Positions 48,838-59,571 are shown, counted from the first letter of the stretch. The stretch is 64,000 nucleotides of DNA from Clytia hemisphaerica (GCA_902728285.1 CACVBU010000567.1:372001-436000), one strand, 5' to 3'. Numbers and translations are program-made. The notes: generated from the sequence alone by a model not told the origin.

Positions 48838-50222
48838 TCTTTTGTTGCTACTTGGTACTTTATAAGATTGAAGGCAATATACCTATCGGTAATTAGTTCT
48901 TACAAAGTAAACAAAGTATGGCGAAAAAGATGAGCATATTTCTTTTTATTATAAGCATCTACTTTATAAGAATCAAATCAATAACTCTTGATTGAAGGCA
49001 ATGTATCTTTCGGTAATTAGTTATTAGAAAGTAAACAAAGGATGGCGAAAAAGATGAGCATATTTATCTTTATTATAAGCATTTTCTTTATAAGAATCAA
49101 ATCAATAACTCTTGATTGAAGGTAATGTATCTTTCGGTAATTAGTTATTAGAAAGTAAACAAAGGATGGCGAAAAAGATGAGCATATTTATCTTTATTAT
49201 AAGCATTTTCTTTATAAGAATCAAATCAATAACTCTTGATTGAAGGTAATGTATCTTTCGGTAATTAGTTATTAGAAAGTAAACAAAGGATGGCGAAAAA
49301 GATGAGCATATTTATCTTTATTATAAGCATTTTCTTTATAAGAATCAAATCAATAACTCTTGATTGAAGGCAATGTATCTTTTGGTAATTAGTTATTACA
49401 AAGTAAACAAAGGATGGCAAAAAAGATGAGCATATTTATCGTTATTATAAGCATTTTCTTTATAAGAATCAAATCAATAACTCTTGATTGAAGGCAATAT
49501 ATCTTTCGGTAATTAGTTATTAGAAAGTAAACAAAGGATGGCGAAAAAGATGAGCATATTTATCTTTATTATAAGCATTTTCTTTATAAGAATCAAATCA
49601 ATAACTCTTGATTGAAGGCAATGTATCTTTCGGTAATTAGTTATTAGAAAGTAAACAAAGGATGGCGAAAAAGATGAGCATATTTATCTTTATTATAAGC
49701 ATTTTCTTTATAAGAATCAAATCAATAACTCTTGATTGAAGGCAATGTATCTTTTGGTAATTAGTTATTACAAAGTAAACAAAGGATGGCAAAAAAGATG
49801 AGCATATTTATCGTTATTATAAGCATTTTCTTTATAAGAATCAAATCAATAACTCTTGATTGAAGGCAATATATCTTTCGGTAATTAGTTATTAGAAAGT
49901 AAACAAAGGATAGCGAAAAAAATGAGCATATTTATTTTTATTATATGCATCTACTTTATAAGAATCAAATCAATAACTCTTGATTGAGAAAGCAATATGC
50001 CTTTCGGTAATTAGTTATTAGAAAGTAAACAAAGGATGGCGAAAAACGAGCATATTTATTTTTATTGTAAGCATCTACTTTATAAGAATCAAATCACTAA
50101 CTCTTGATTGAAGGCAATATATCTTTCTGTAATTAGTTCTTACAAAGTAAACAAAGTATGGCGAAAAAGATGAGCATATTTATTTTTATTATAAGTGTCT
50201 ACTTTATAAGAATCAAATCAAT
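48838..50222. repeat. 124-bp satellite array inside the fold-back element
   Basis: About 11 units with period 124 bp. TGATTGAAGGCAATGTATCT recurs at 48991, 49115, 49239, 49363 and so on. The central units are nearly identical, while the first and last two are more diverged, typical of unequal exchange. Each unit holds AAAGTAAACAAAGGATGGCG. An open frame at 50277-50474, just after it, has no recognisable product. Confidence 0.93.
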
Positions 50223-50639
50223 TTCAGAATTTTCGGCGTTTTCACTGTGATAATATGTGAGCGATAACTTCTCTTTTTGAGATGTGAGCGACCGTCTATC
50301 CCATGTCATCTCAAAAGTAAAGTTGAAGCCAAGCTTTCTTCCTCCGACTTATATTTTATCGATAAAACGAATTTAAAATCTACACATGCGTTATTTTGCT
50401 TACTTAGGGATATTTCGAAAGGAAGCTCTGCGGGGTATTCTTACTGGCAACTACTTGCTAGTATATGCCAATAATGACCTTCATTTTCAAGGAAATATTT
50501 AAAGTCGCAATTTTGCGATTGTTGTTTTTTTCGCTTAGATAAAAGTCAATTTTCTTGCTTAGATAAACTCAATTTTTTTCGCTTAGATAAAAGTCAACTT
50601 TCTCGCTTTGATAAACTCACTTTTCCTACAAACTCGCGT

Positions 50640-51540
50640 CTATATTTGAAAGCCTTAAAATGACGTCACAGTCACTCAAAGTAGGGCGTGTAGCATAGAA
50701 TTGGGAAGTAAGCCAAAGTAGCCAGACGGTCTATCGACCGTAGTTCACCAACCACTAGTCTGTTGTGCTTCATATGTATACCACACCTTCCTTAGGTGTG
50801 GCCCGACCCAATTTGGGTGTTCCGGACTTTTCGGACCCCTCCGGAACTCCCTGGCAAACCTCCGGAACTCGTGACTTTCTGAAACCCTTGGAGGCTTCTG
50901 CAAGGCCCCCAAGGCTTGTTATAATGAACTTGAAAAGTGGAAAAGATGTTCGGGCATAAAGACCGGCGATTTGGGTCGTTTGGGATATTATACCGGCTTT
51001 TCCCGGCTCAGGAAATTCCGGAAATGCCATTTTTAAGAGTACCGTAACCATAGCTCGGTCTGTTTGGCCCCCAAAAGTCCTGTAAGCCTTCCTTAACGTT
51101 GAAAACGGTCTGAGAACAAAGCAGAAGGGTACCTTCGACCATTCTAGCCCGGCTGGGCCTTCCGAAGGTCCGTGAAAGTCCGGAACGAATCCGGAAAACC
51201 TTTAATACCAACTTTCTAAATCTCCGGTTTTAAGGCACGCTTGAAGCCGGACGGCCTTCTTTAATGTTCTGATGGGCTGGGATGGACGCAGGGCATCGGT
51301 CCCGACCCGTACGAACCCCGGTGGCCTGTTCCTGACCCGGAAAGGGCCTTCCAGCGGGTCAAAATGGCGATTTTTGGGCATGCGGAAATCCCTTTATAGC
51401 GAGACTTCCAGGATACCCCAGACATCCAAACCGGTCGATATGCAAAGCATGTGTGTCACCCTTTCTGGCTTAGGTCCGGGGGCCGTTTGGGAACCCCCGT
51501 TTGCTGTCCGGGAGGCCCCGAAATCGGTCCACGGAGCGAG
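50640..51540. other. GC-rich non-coding block in the fold-back element
   Basis: Much richer in G+C than its surroundings, with many CCGGA/TCCGG motifs (for example TTCCGGACTTTTCGGACC). No gene recognised; long frames on both strands reflect composition. Confidence 0.5.
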
Positions 51541-53060
51541 TTTTGCCGGCTTTTGACGATACTTTGAGGAATTTTGAAGAACCCACACTGATGCAGGCGT
51601 GTACCCTCACATCCCTCTTAACCAGGTGTACTAAGTGAGCACATTTTTCAATTTTTCACTTAAAGTTTTAGGTTTTTAAAAATTCCAGAAGCAAAAAAAT
51701 TCAAAACATTTTTTTCAAAAGTCAAAAAAAAAATCACAAATTTTTTTCTTCAATCAAGGCATGAAAGATATTTTAACAAACTTGGAAAATGATTGAGATA
51801 TTTAACTCTTGAACGGTCGTTAATAGGACGTACCCAGTAAAATGGTATCAAAAATGAGGAATACAGTGAAAAAATTGCCAAATGTGGCATTTTTGGGGGT
51901 GGTATACACCAATTTTGAGGGTTAAATCAGTTAGTACACTATGGAATAACTGCAAAGGTGGTGGTGTCTGAAGAAATTGTCCAAAATTGCAGTTACTCCA
52001 CATAGTGTCAAGGAGTAACTGCAAGACCCCCCTGACGTTGCAAGCATTTTGACCCCGCCTTAATCCCCTGGAGAAAGAAATTCATTTTTTCCAATTTTCA
52101 AGCCTTTTCAAGCCTTTCCAAAGCCTTTTCACGCCTTTCCAAAGCCTTTTAAAGGCTTTGGATGACTGATGGAGGGTGCTGGCTTCGAAGGAGAGCAAGG
52201 CAGAGGGTATCCAAAGGGGTCCAAAGGACTATTGGGGGCTGTGGAGGGCTGTAGAGCCCTCAATTGGTCTCAGCGGCGATTTTTCCTGGTGGGATAGGGG
52301 TGTAACAGTCTCAATTGAGAAGGACATTTTTGGCAATTTTTTCGGCTTTTGACGGCACTTTGAGGAAATTTGAACGACCTCTAACGGTGCAGGCATGTAC
52401 TATCACATCCCCCTGAACAGTGAGCACCGATCAGACCCCCCCAGCACACCAGCTGGGACCCCCAGGGGCCGTCCACGGTGGTACCCAAAGGAGGTTATTT
52501 TTTTTTTCCAAATTTGACCAATTTTCAAGCCTTTCCGCCTTTCCAAGCCTTTTAAAGGCTTCGGATGACTGATAGAGGGTGCTGGCTTTAAGGGAAAGCA
52601 AGGCAGAGGGTATCCGAAGCGGTCCGAAGGGCTGTGGGGGACTGTAGAGGCCTCAATTGGTCCCACCGGGGCTGGTACCCAAAGGAGGTCATTTTCGGCA
52701 ATTTTTGCCGGCTTTTGAAGACACTTTGAGGATTTTTGAAGGACCCTCATCGGTGCAAGCGTGTACCCTCACATCCCCCCTGACCAATGGGCACCAATTG
52801 AACCCCCTGGAACCCCGACCAGGACCCCCAGGGGCCGTCTGTGCTGGTACCTAAAAGAGGTCCTTTTTTTCTAATTTTGACCAAGTTTCGCCAAGTTTCA
52901 AGCCTTTCCAAGCCTTTCCAAGCCTTTTAAAAGCTTTGGAGGGCTGACGGCGGGTGCTGGCTTTGAGGGAGATCAAAGCAGAGTGTATCCGAAGGAGACC
53001 GATAGGCTACGGGGGCTGTGGAGGGCTGTAGAGGCCTCAATCGGTCCCACCGGGGAACTT
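51541..53060. repeat. Diverged GC-rich units of about 370-410 bp
   Basis: The segment TTTTGA(C/A)G(A/G)xACTTTGAGGA...GTGTACxxTCACATCCC occurs at about 51553, 52336 and 52709. CAAGCCTTTCCAAGCC followed by GGxxGACTGATxGAGGGTGCTGGCTT recurs at about 52100, 52520 and 52900. The first unit is interrupted at about 51930-52035 by sequence related to the CAGGGGGGC element at 36950. Confidence 0.75.
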
Positions 53061-53157
53061 TGCCTGACTATTTAGTCGGTCTCACCGGAGAACTTTGCCT
53101 GACTGCTTAGTCAGCTCTGAGCAAGGTACAAATAGCCAGAAAAAGCACTCCAGGCAT

Positions 53158-53262
53158 GCTTCACGTCCATACCAGGATGAAAGCACCTGTTCTCGTCAGA
53201 TCACGGAAGTTAAGCATAGTACTTGGATGGGGGACCCCCTGGGAACTCCCGGTGCCGTGGAG
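53158..53262 (+). rRNA. 5S rRNA-like sequence with an internal deletion
   Basis: Matches eukaryotic 5S rRNA: GTCCATACCA, CTCGTCAGATCACGGAAGTTAAGC, then AGTACTTGGATGGGGGACC and CCTGGGAACTCCCGGTGCCGT. About 15 bases between GTTAAGC and AGTACTTGG (the GGGTCGGGCCTGGTT part of helix IV) are absent. The box A and box C regions of the internal pol III promoter remain. It is a 5S pseudogene or a 5S-derived SINE head, not a normal gene. Confidence 0.82.
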
Positions 53263-53419
53263 CGGAGGTGGAGGTTTTTCTCCTAGTGATGTTAGTAATG
53301 CTATGCTATGCTTTTGGGTGGTGCTGCTTTACTTTTGCACCTTTAGCCAAGCCTCAAGAATGCTCTAAGGGTGCTTTAGAGCTCATTAACAAGCCCTCAC
53401 ACCCCAGCGCTCGGCCAGC

Positions 53420-53590
53420 AGTAAGCCCAGTGGTCCAAAGTTCACGCACTGGGGATCCCCTGATCGAATCGGATCAGGTTCGATGTACTTTTTGACCAGG
53501 TTTTGATATTTTATGTTTTTTTGGTGTAGATTCCAAAAAAAGTGGTCCAAAGTCCTGAAAAGTTCACGGAAAGGCTATAGAGGGGGTTCA
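53420..53590. repeat. GC-rich segment duplicated at 55580-55720
   Basis: TTCACGCACTGGGGATCCCC, GGTTTTGATATTTxATG, GGTGTAGATTCC and GGTCCAAAGTCCTGAAAAGTT occur in the same order in both places. It may belong to one repeat unit with the neighbouring 5S-like sequence. Confidence 0.7.
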
Positions 53591-53785
53591 GAACTCGTAC
53601 CAGACCAGCTCGGAGCCCCCGGTGTGATGGAAAGCAGTGCGACGTTTCTACAACTCGTGAACGACTTGGCGGTGACGTACACCATCAACCAAGACCAAGA
53701 TATACTCTGAGGAGTCCCTAATGAGCTCTGGACCAAGTCAAGCTAGCGAAGGAATGACACCCCTGAGAAATTTCGCCAGCGCAAG

Positions 53786-53855
53786 GCTTGAAGTTGGCCC
53801 AGTGGTATAAGGCGTTGGGTTCATACCCTGAGTATCAGAGGTTAAGTTTTCAAGG
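53786..53855 (+). tRNA. tRNA-like sequence, possible Met (CAT) pseudogene
   Basis: GCTTGAA at the 5' end pairs 6 of 7 with TTCAAGG at the 3' end. TGGCCCAGTGGTATAAGGC forms a D-arm with a box A match, and TTGGGTTCATACCCTGA an anticodon arm with CAT. The T-arm is not convincing, so this is a degenerate tRNA or tRNA-derived repeat. Confidence 0.4.
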
Positions 53856-53986
53856 AATATATTAACCTCTGAAGATCAATAATAGAAATTTTATCGCGCA
53901 TGTGTCAATCTAATCACTGTAGAAAGAATCAAAGATGAAGAGCAAATATTACATTATTAATGTCTAGCAGACTGTATCAGTATGTA

Positions 53987-54205
53987 CAGGGTGTCCCTAA
54001 TAAAAGTATCGAGTTTGAACATGCGATTGAGTAAAAAAGTTTGTGTGTGTTATCGCTAAAATATAAGAACGTTCTCCATCACATATTGTTACGTAATGAC
54101 AAAGAAAAAAGAGGGAGAGCTTAAAATACAATTTTGTGAATACACACTTAAAACTTTCTACTCAATCGCATGTTCAAACTCGATACTTTTATTAGGGACA
54201 CCCTG
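53987..54205. mobile_element. Mariner-type MITE, TA-flanked
   Basis: 219 bp with CAGGGTGTCCCTAATAAAAG at the left and its inverse at the right (about 48 bp of terminal inverted repeat), flanked by TA on both sides. The CAGGGTGTCCC end is characteristic of Tc1/mariner-derived MITEs. Nested in the fold-back element. Confidence 0.9.
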
Positions 54206-54369
54206 TAGTTTACTATTTACGAATTCCCCAGAAACCTCCAAGTGTAATTGAAGTGAGTTTCTTTCGAAAGAAATCTTTTACATGATCCCCAAATGTATAA
54301 CAGTAATTACTCAACTATTAATTATGGAAATATCACTTTAATTGAATCGAAATAATAGACAGACTTTAT

Positions 54370-55369
54370 GGTCGTGTTCAGACCTGAAAGTTTAAGTTTA
54401 AGGCTTAAGGAGTAGTAAGTTGATATGGGAATTAAGAAATGCAACGACTTAATTGCTATTTCATCTTTTAGATAGATTACATAAGAGAGGAAAAAGGAAT
54501 CTCCTTCGTTTTTGATGCGGAGTATGGGTCCATCGATCCATGATATTCTCATTAAAAGCCCGTTAACTGCCTAAATTGCTAGAGACGCTCCGAGCGTCTC
54601 TAAGTCATAAATTTCACGTTCTCCTTTCATAATTTACAAAAGGAGCATGCTTTTCACTTGCGAATTCTGATTTCGTCTATGGCTGCGTTTAGACCAGCCT
54701 GGCATTTGTAATTGCTTGCAGTATTCTTTTGAATTCTATTGTTCCACGCAATTGTTCGGTTTGTCAAATGCCTAATGATGCCAGCGTGTTGGCATTTCGT
54801 TGGCATTTGAAATGCCATTTTGAGCAAAGGAATCCCCTTTTCTTGCATTTCAAATCAAACAAAGGAACCAAAACAAAGAGAAAAAATTACATTTTTGATT
54901 TTTTAAAGTATTTGCACGTTTTTTATTCAGTTCTTTCTATAGATTGTAAAATTTGCAAGATTTGCCATAGGCTATCCCTACGGCAAAAAGTTTCAGTCTT
55001 AATGACTGCAGTTTTTGAGAAATTCCATGCTTTCCATTGTTTGATATGTCAAAGTTGAACTTGAGGGAATCACCTTTTCAGTAATGACTCTAAAAAGACG
55101 ATTCCTTAAATGCCATGACAGAAAATACAATGGAAAAGCTATTAAAATCGAATCCCTCATGAGCAAATGCCAAATTACAAATGCCAGTTGGTCTAAACGC
55201 AGCCTATTCAGAGAACTGTCACGAAATCGTAAAAACCTTTTTTTTAAACCAGAGGGTGATTCCTTTTTAAACTTTGGTTTAACTAATGAGGAGCGTGCAG
55301 TTAAATACAAAAGGAATATAAAAGAGGCATGCGGACATAATTACTTTAAACCTAGGTCTGAACACGGCC
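54370..55369. mobile_element. Inverted-repeat element with TAT duplication, hosting a relative
   Basis: Ends GGTCGTGTTCAGACCTGAAAG and, inverted, GGTCTGAACACGGCC, flanked by TAT on both sides (54367-54369 and 55370-55372). A second element at 54681-55204, with related ends (GGCTGCGTTTAGACC) and also TAT flanks, sits inside. Open frames within show no recognisable domain. Confidence 0.78.
54681..55204. mobile_element. Inner TAT-flanked inverted-repeat element
   Basis: Left GGCTGCGTTTAGACCAGCC and right, inverted, GTTGGTCTAAACGCAGCC. The inner part of both ends is GGCATTTGTAAT. TAT at 54678-54680 and 55205-55207. Internal AAATGCCA/TGGCATTT motifs repeat. Confidence 0.8.
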
Positions 55370-55899
55370 TATGTTACGATCTATCACCGACTCTTTTTAA
55401 AAAGCATTGATGACTTTTTTCAGTTGTGTTTTCAACAACGGGAATAAAAACATCAACTTTGAACTTCATCCAAGATCTTGGATGGTTGTCATGGTTACTT
55501 TTGTCTTCGTTGATTGCGCGCTGAATAGAATCTCGATTCGTCGGCACAGCGTCGATATATGATTTCGACCTGTGCTTTCCATGGTATTGGGTTTACGCAC
55601 TTGGGATCCCCAGCTCGAATCGGGTCAGGGTCACCTTTACAATTTTAAAGGTTTTGATATTTCATGTTTTTTTTGGTGTAGATTCCGAAAACATAGGTCC
55701 AAAGTCCTGAAAAGTTGACAGGAGGGCGCTACGGGACCGTAAATGACCCCCCTCTCCTAGCGCCGGACTGGGTGGGTTTCACGGCTTGAAACTTTCTGGA
55801 GACATCAAGCATATCGGAGGGGGAAAGCATGCCAAATCTTATCACTCCACCGTCACCGGTCACCCAGCTATGGGGCAGCGAAAGGTGCGCTGCAGGATC

Positions 55900-56176
55900 G
55901 TCCCCTAAGGACGATTGCCGGGCCGTACGGCGTTTTCAGCCGGTCAAAATCTCAGTGAGGCATTTCTACGAAATGGAAAACAAGCCTGCAAAATATCTAA
56001 GACGTAGTACCAAAATTGAAGACACAGCGCCCGATTAGATTTTGCCTTAAGTCGGATTGGACTTATTACAGCGCAAGACCTTCCCGTAAGGACGATTGCC
56101 GGGCCACACGGCGTTCGCCAGAGCTCAAATTCAGCATGGTGAATCTCTACCAACCAGAGAACAAGCCTGCCAATGA
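55900..56176. repeat. Duplicated GC-rich structured segment
   Basis: AAGGACGATTGCCGGGCC(G/A)xACGGCGTT occurs at about 55907 and 56086, each followed about 70 bases later by ACAAGCCTGC. The core GCCGGGCC...ACGGCG can fold locally. No known RNA recognised. Confidence 0.6.
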
Positions 56177-56189
56177 AAAAATTTGTTAA

Positions 56190-57225
56190 AGCGAAAAAAA
56201 ACAGTGCGAAAAATGTGAGTTTATTAAAGCGATGAAATAGTCAGTTTATCTAAGCGAAAAAAGTGAGTTTATCAAAGCGAAAAAAATAAGTTTATCTAAG
56301 CGAAAAAAATGAGTTTATTTTAGCGAAAAAAAAAGAGTTTATCTAAGCGAAAAAAATGATTTTATCTAAGCGAAAAAATGTGAATCTATCAAAGCGAAAA
56401 AAAGTTATTATCTAAGCGAAAAAAATGAGTTTATCTAAGCGAAAAAATGTAAATCTATCAAAGCGAAAAAAAGTTATTATCTAAGCGAAAAAAATGAGTT
56501 TATCTAAGCGAAAAAAAAGAGTTTATCTAAGCGAAAAAAGTGAGTTTATCTAAGCGAAAAAAGTGAGTTTATCTAAGCGAAAAAAGTAAGTTTATCTAAG
56601 CGAGAAAAGTGAGTTTATCTAAGCGAGAAAATTGACTTTCATCTAAGCGAAAAAAAATATTTTATCTAAGCGAAAAAAGTGAGGTTATCCAAGCGAAAAA
56701 AGTGACTTTATCTAAGCGAGAAAAGTGAGTTTATCTAAGCGAGAAAATTGACTTTCATCTAAGCGAAAAAAAAAATTTTATCTAAGCGAAAAAAGTGAGG
56801 TTATCTAAGCGAAAAAAAGTGAGTTTATCTAAGCGAAAAAAGTGAGTTTATCTAAGCGAAAAAATTGACTTTCATCTAAGCGAAAAAAAATATTTTATCT
56901 AAGCGAAAAAAGTGAGGTTATCCAAGCGAAAAAAGTGAGTTTATCTAAGCGAGAAAAGTGAGTTTATCTAAGCGAGAAAATTGACTTTCATCTAAGCGAA
57001 AAAGAATATTTTATCTAAGCGAAAAAAGTGAGGTTATCTAAGCGAAAAAAAGTGAGTTTATCTAAGCGAAAAAAGTGAGTTTATCTAAGCGAGAAAATTG
57101 ACTTTTATCTAAGCGAAAAAAATTAGTTTATCCAAGCGAAAAAAGTGAGTTTATCCAAGCGGAAAAAGTGAGTTTATCTAAGCGAGAAAATTGACTTTTA
57201 TCTAAGCGAAAAAGTATTCCATTAC
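56190..57225. repeat. Right array of the 23-bp motif (inverted)
   Basis: About 45 units of GTGAGTTTATCTAAGCGAAAAA with variants (GAAAATTGACTTTCATCTAAGC, AAAGTGAGGTTATCC). Higher-order blocks of several units repeat, for example 56640-56760 and 56890-57010. Runs into the right terminal repeat. Confidence 0.93.
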
Positions 57226-57426
57226 TGAGCGAGAATTTCATTTTGATCGAAGCGAAAGCTAATTCATTGAAAGCCAAGATGATATAGTTTTGCAACATAA
57301 GGCGCGTCATATTCAAAGGGATGCGTGATTGTCCATTTCTTTTGCTGATTTGCGTGATCGTGATTGAAGACAAAAAATTGTGTGATATCGTGATCAGAGT
57401 TACCGCTGGGGGGGGGGGGGGCTCTT

Positions 57427-58030
57427 CTAATGATGTACGCTCATATAACGTTAGATGAACGTTGAAACAACGTGTCAAATTCGAAGAATGTTAGTTAGAA
57501 TTGAGCAAAGCACGTTTAGAATACAGATTTTCGCGAAATCCTCTTATTTAAAACAAGTTGACTTAAATGGTTCTTTCGAGACTTTTTTGGTTTTAATCTG
57601 AAATGTTTTGAAAATGTCTTTTTTGTGCGTGTTTTTGTTGGTTTTTAGATTTTGTTAAAATTTTGTATATTATTTATATGCCGAAATGAAATTGAATGGA
57701 TTTTATTCGCCACTGAGCAACTTTTTATATCAATTTCTTTTCAATTCCTTTCATCCCCTTTTTCATTTTATTTAAAGTTGGAAGTTACTTCCTCTTCATA
57801 CAGTTTTTGTTTTTCTCTGACGTTTTCTGAATTCATCTTTTTGAGAGAAGTTTTTTTGAAACCACACCTACTTTTCACACATTTACAAGTCGTCAATGCC
57901 ATATGTTTGTAATTAATTTTTGAATAATTTACACTGGATGATACAAAATTATAATATTTTGAGCACATAATTATTTGTAAGTCGTTGCTCTGCGCTCTAC
58001 TTGTGTAGGCGGTCGTTTTAACTATTTGAA
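57427..58030. promoter_or_regulatory. Upstream region of the cysteine-rich peptide gene
   Basis: AT-rich sequence between the fold-back element and the start codon at 58031. By position it should hold the promoter; no motif can be named with confidence. The open frame at 57652-57912 has no recognisable product. Confidence 0.3.
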
Positions 58031-59203
58031 ATGTTTTTATTCAGACTTTTTACTTTATTTTCAGTTCACTTTATTATCACTCAAAGCCGACACTACTATG
58101 AAAATGTAAGAATATTTTTACTTATTTCACCTTAATGTCTGTGTATGAAAATACTTCATGTTTTCTTCAATCATGGACCAATTCAAAACATTTATTTTTC
58201 TGCAAATTCAACAACATTTTACTTCGCTTTAAATTCTAAAACTGGAGATGTTTATAATACGCATTTTTCATCATACCGGTGCTATAATGGATGTTAGTTT
58301 GTATCATACAGTTATCATAAAACTTGTTCAAGTTCTGGAGATATTCGGGTTATAGAGGTTTGATTGAAAGAGAGTCCATTGGGCTTTTCCATAAAAAAAC
58401 CGTATACCCCCTGTTGAGGAGGTCCATCCCTCTGTGGCTGGAAATGCTGTAACCCCCTGAAAATTCCAGGCAATTTCAGCTGTAAACCCCTCTGGAATTC
58501 TAAATTTTAGTAGGATTTAAAAGCTGGGATGAGCTGGAGTTTTTACAAGATGCTTAACTGATTGGTTATTTTTAAACAATAGGGATGACGCGTTCTTTAG
58601 AAAAAGTAATAAAATCGTTTATCTCAACATTTAACGACCAACAGAGTCATCAAAGAACTTGTAAAAACTCCAGCTTGACCCTAAAAGCTACCCCCATGGA
58701 ATTCCAGTTATTTTTGACAGATTTTTGTATCTCCCTATGGAATTCCGCCACATATCAAACCTTACCCCCTTGGAACGGAAATGGACCTCCTCAACAGGGG
58801 GTATACGTTTTTTTATGGAAAAGCCCATTGTAATAATGTCCTTTAGTTTTCTCTCTCCCTCTCTTAAATCGCAAGCGCTAGACAGAAAACTTTCATCTCG
58901 ATTCTTCCTTCACTTCAGGGTAAAGAACAAAATTTATTTCATGGGAAGGAAAATGAAAAAGATGACGTCATCAAATCAGCATCCTTGGATGCACGTTCGA
59001 ATCACAATACAAATGATAAAGTGACATCATATCTTCAACGTCGTCGGAGTTTGGAGGAATTTGATTGTCAAAAGGTGGATTACATGTGCTCAGTAGATAT
59101 CCTACCATGTGAGAAAAACAATATTTGTCAGCATTGTTGCTCAGCTGATTATACTTGTAATCCAGATGGATATTGTGGTCTGACAGACATGCCATCTCAA
59201 TAA
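58031..59203 (+). CDS. Secreted eight-cysteine prepropeptide, 119 aa
   Basis: Two exons, 58031-58105 and 58919-59203, join in phase 0 at GT-AG sites. Exon 1 is a clear signal peptide (MFLFRLFTLFSVHFIITQS). Exon 2 starts with a charged, cysteine-free propeptide, then an RRR site (YLQRRRSLEEF), then the cysteine domain C-x6-C-x6-C-x5-C-x2-CC-x5-C-x5-C, ending about seven residues later. The order signal, propeptide, basic cleavage site, cysteine-rich peptide is typical of a processed secreted peptide such as a hormone, defence or venom-type peptide. Which of these it is cannot be told from sequence. A relative with the same spacing lies tail to tail at 60680-60865. The intron holds an inverted-repeat element. 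Confidence 0.72.
58381..58826. mobile_element. Inverted-repeat element in the cysteine-rich peptide intron
   Basis: Ends GGGCTTTTCCATAAAAAAAC and its inverse, about 45 bp, continuing to ACCCCCTGTTGAGGAGGTCC, flanked by ATT. A smaller hairpin with GCTGGAGTTTTTACAAG arms (about 58527-58682) is nested inside. Non-coding. Confidence 0.85.
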
Positions 59204-59287
59204 TGGCACTGGTCTCAAAATGTCAGATTGAAACTAGCTATGAGGATCATTATACTAGCTCGACCTTACAGAAGTACTGGAATAATG

Positions 59288-59571
59288 GGCTTTTCCCAGA
59301 AACAATTTGAATATGGGGGGTGGAGGATATGACATTTTTTAGAAATTTACCCCCCCCCCCCCGAACATTGTGTTTTTTGACCCCCCCCCCCCCGGATAAC
59401 ATGTCTTACCCCTCCCCTCTGGACAAGGAACAGTTGACCCCCTAGACATTCAAAATTACCCTCAAACAGAGCAAGTTTTCTCCCGGAAAAGGCAAGTTTT
59501 GTAGATTTTTTATTAACACCTGGACACTATATCCTCCCCCATGTACGAATATTATTTGGAAGAACCCAATG
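59288..59571. mobile_element. C-rich inverted-repeat element, copy 2
   Basis: TGGGCTTTTCCCAGAAACAA, then AATATGGGGGGTGGAGGAT at the left; ATATCCTCCCCCATGTACG, then GGAAGAACCCA at the right. Same family and flanks as 42472-42729. Long C runs inside. Starts about 85 bp after the peptide gene's stop. Confidence 0.75.

Larger units (their letters stand above)
48302..57311. mobile_element. 9.0 kb fold-back element with 6-bp TTCAAA duplication
   Basis: Terminal inverted repeats of more than 180 bp, almost identical, begin TATGACGCGCCTTATGTTGC (48302) and end with the inverse at 57311. They are flanked by TTCAAA (48296-48301 and 57312-57317). Inside the repeats are arrays of a 23-bp motif (CTTAGATAAACTCACTTTTT): 48397-48700 and 50526-50630 on one strand, 56190-57225 inverted. 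The interior carries a 124-bp satellite, GC-rich 400-bp units, a 5S-like sequence and nested MITEs, but no recognisable transposase. Architecture recalls fold-back/Galileo-type elements, which have long repeat-filled inverted ends; the superfamily cannot be fixed from this copy. Confidence 0.88.
48132..57426. mobile_element. GAGGCCCCC-type host element split by the 9 kb fold-back element
   Basis: The left part, 48132-48301 (GAGGCCCCCGAGCGG, GCAGCGTGATTACGTGATTT), and the right part, 57312-57426 (GGGATGCGTGATTG, ATCAGAGTTACCGCTGGGG), are the two ends of an element like 32371-33020. A further outer inverted repeat, ACGCTGTTTCAACGTT (about 48114) against AACGTTGAAACAACGT (about 57458), may mark yet another host element. 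Confidence 0.6.

Noticed and set aside
50765..53710. Many 60-115 codon frames on both strands
   Set aside because: GC-rich repeated sequence with few stop codons; no recognisable domain and no conserved frame between repeat units.
48302..57311. Polinton/Maverick identity for the 9 kb element
   Set aside because: The 6-bp duplication would fit, but ends do not start with AGT and no polymerase, integrase or capsid gene is present.
57128..57478. 116-codon minus-strand frame
   Set aside because: Mostly the 23-bp tandem repeat read through (LDKSQFSRLDKLTFS), not a gene.
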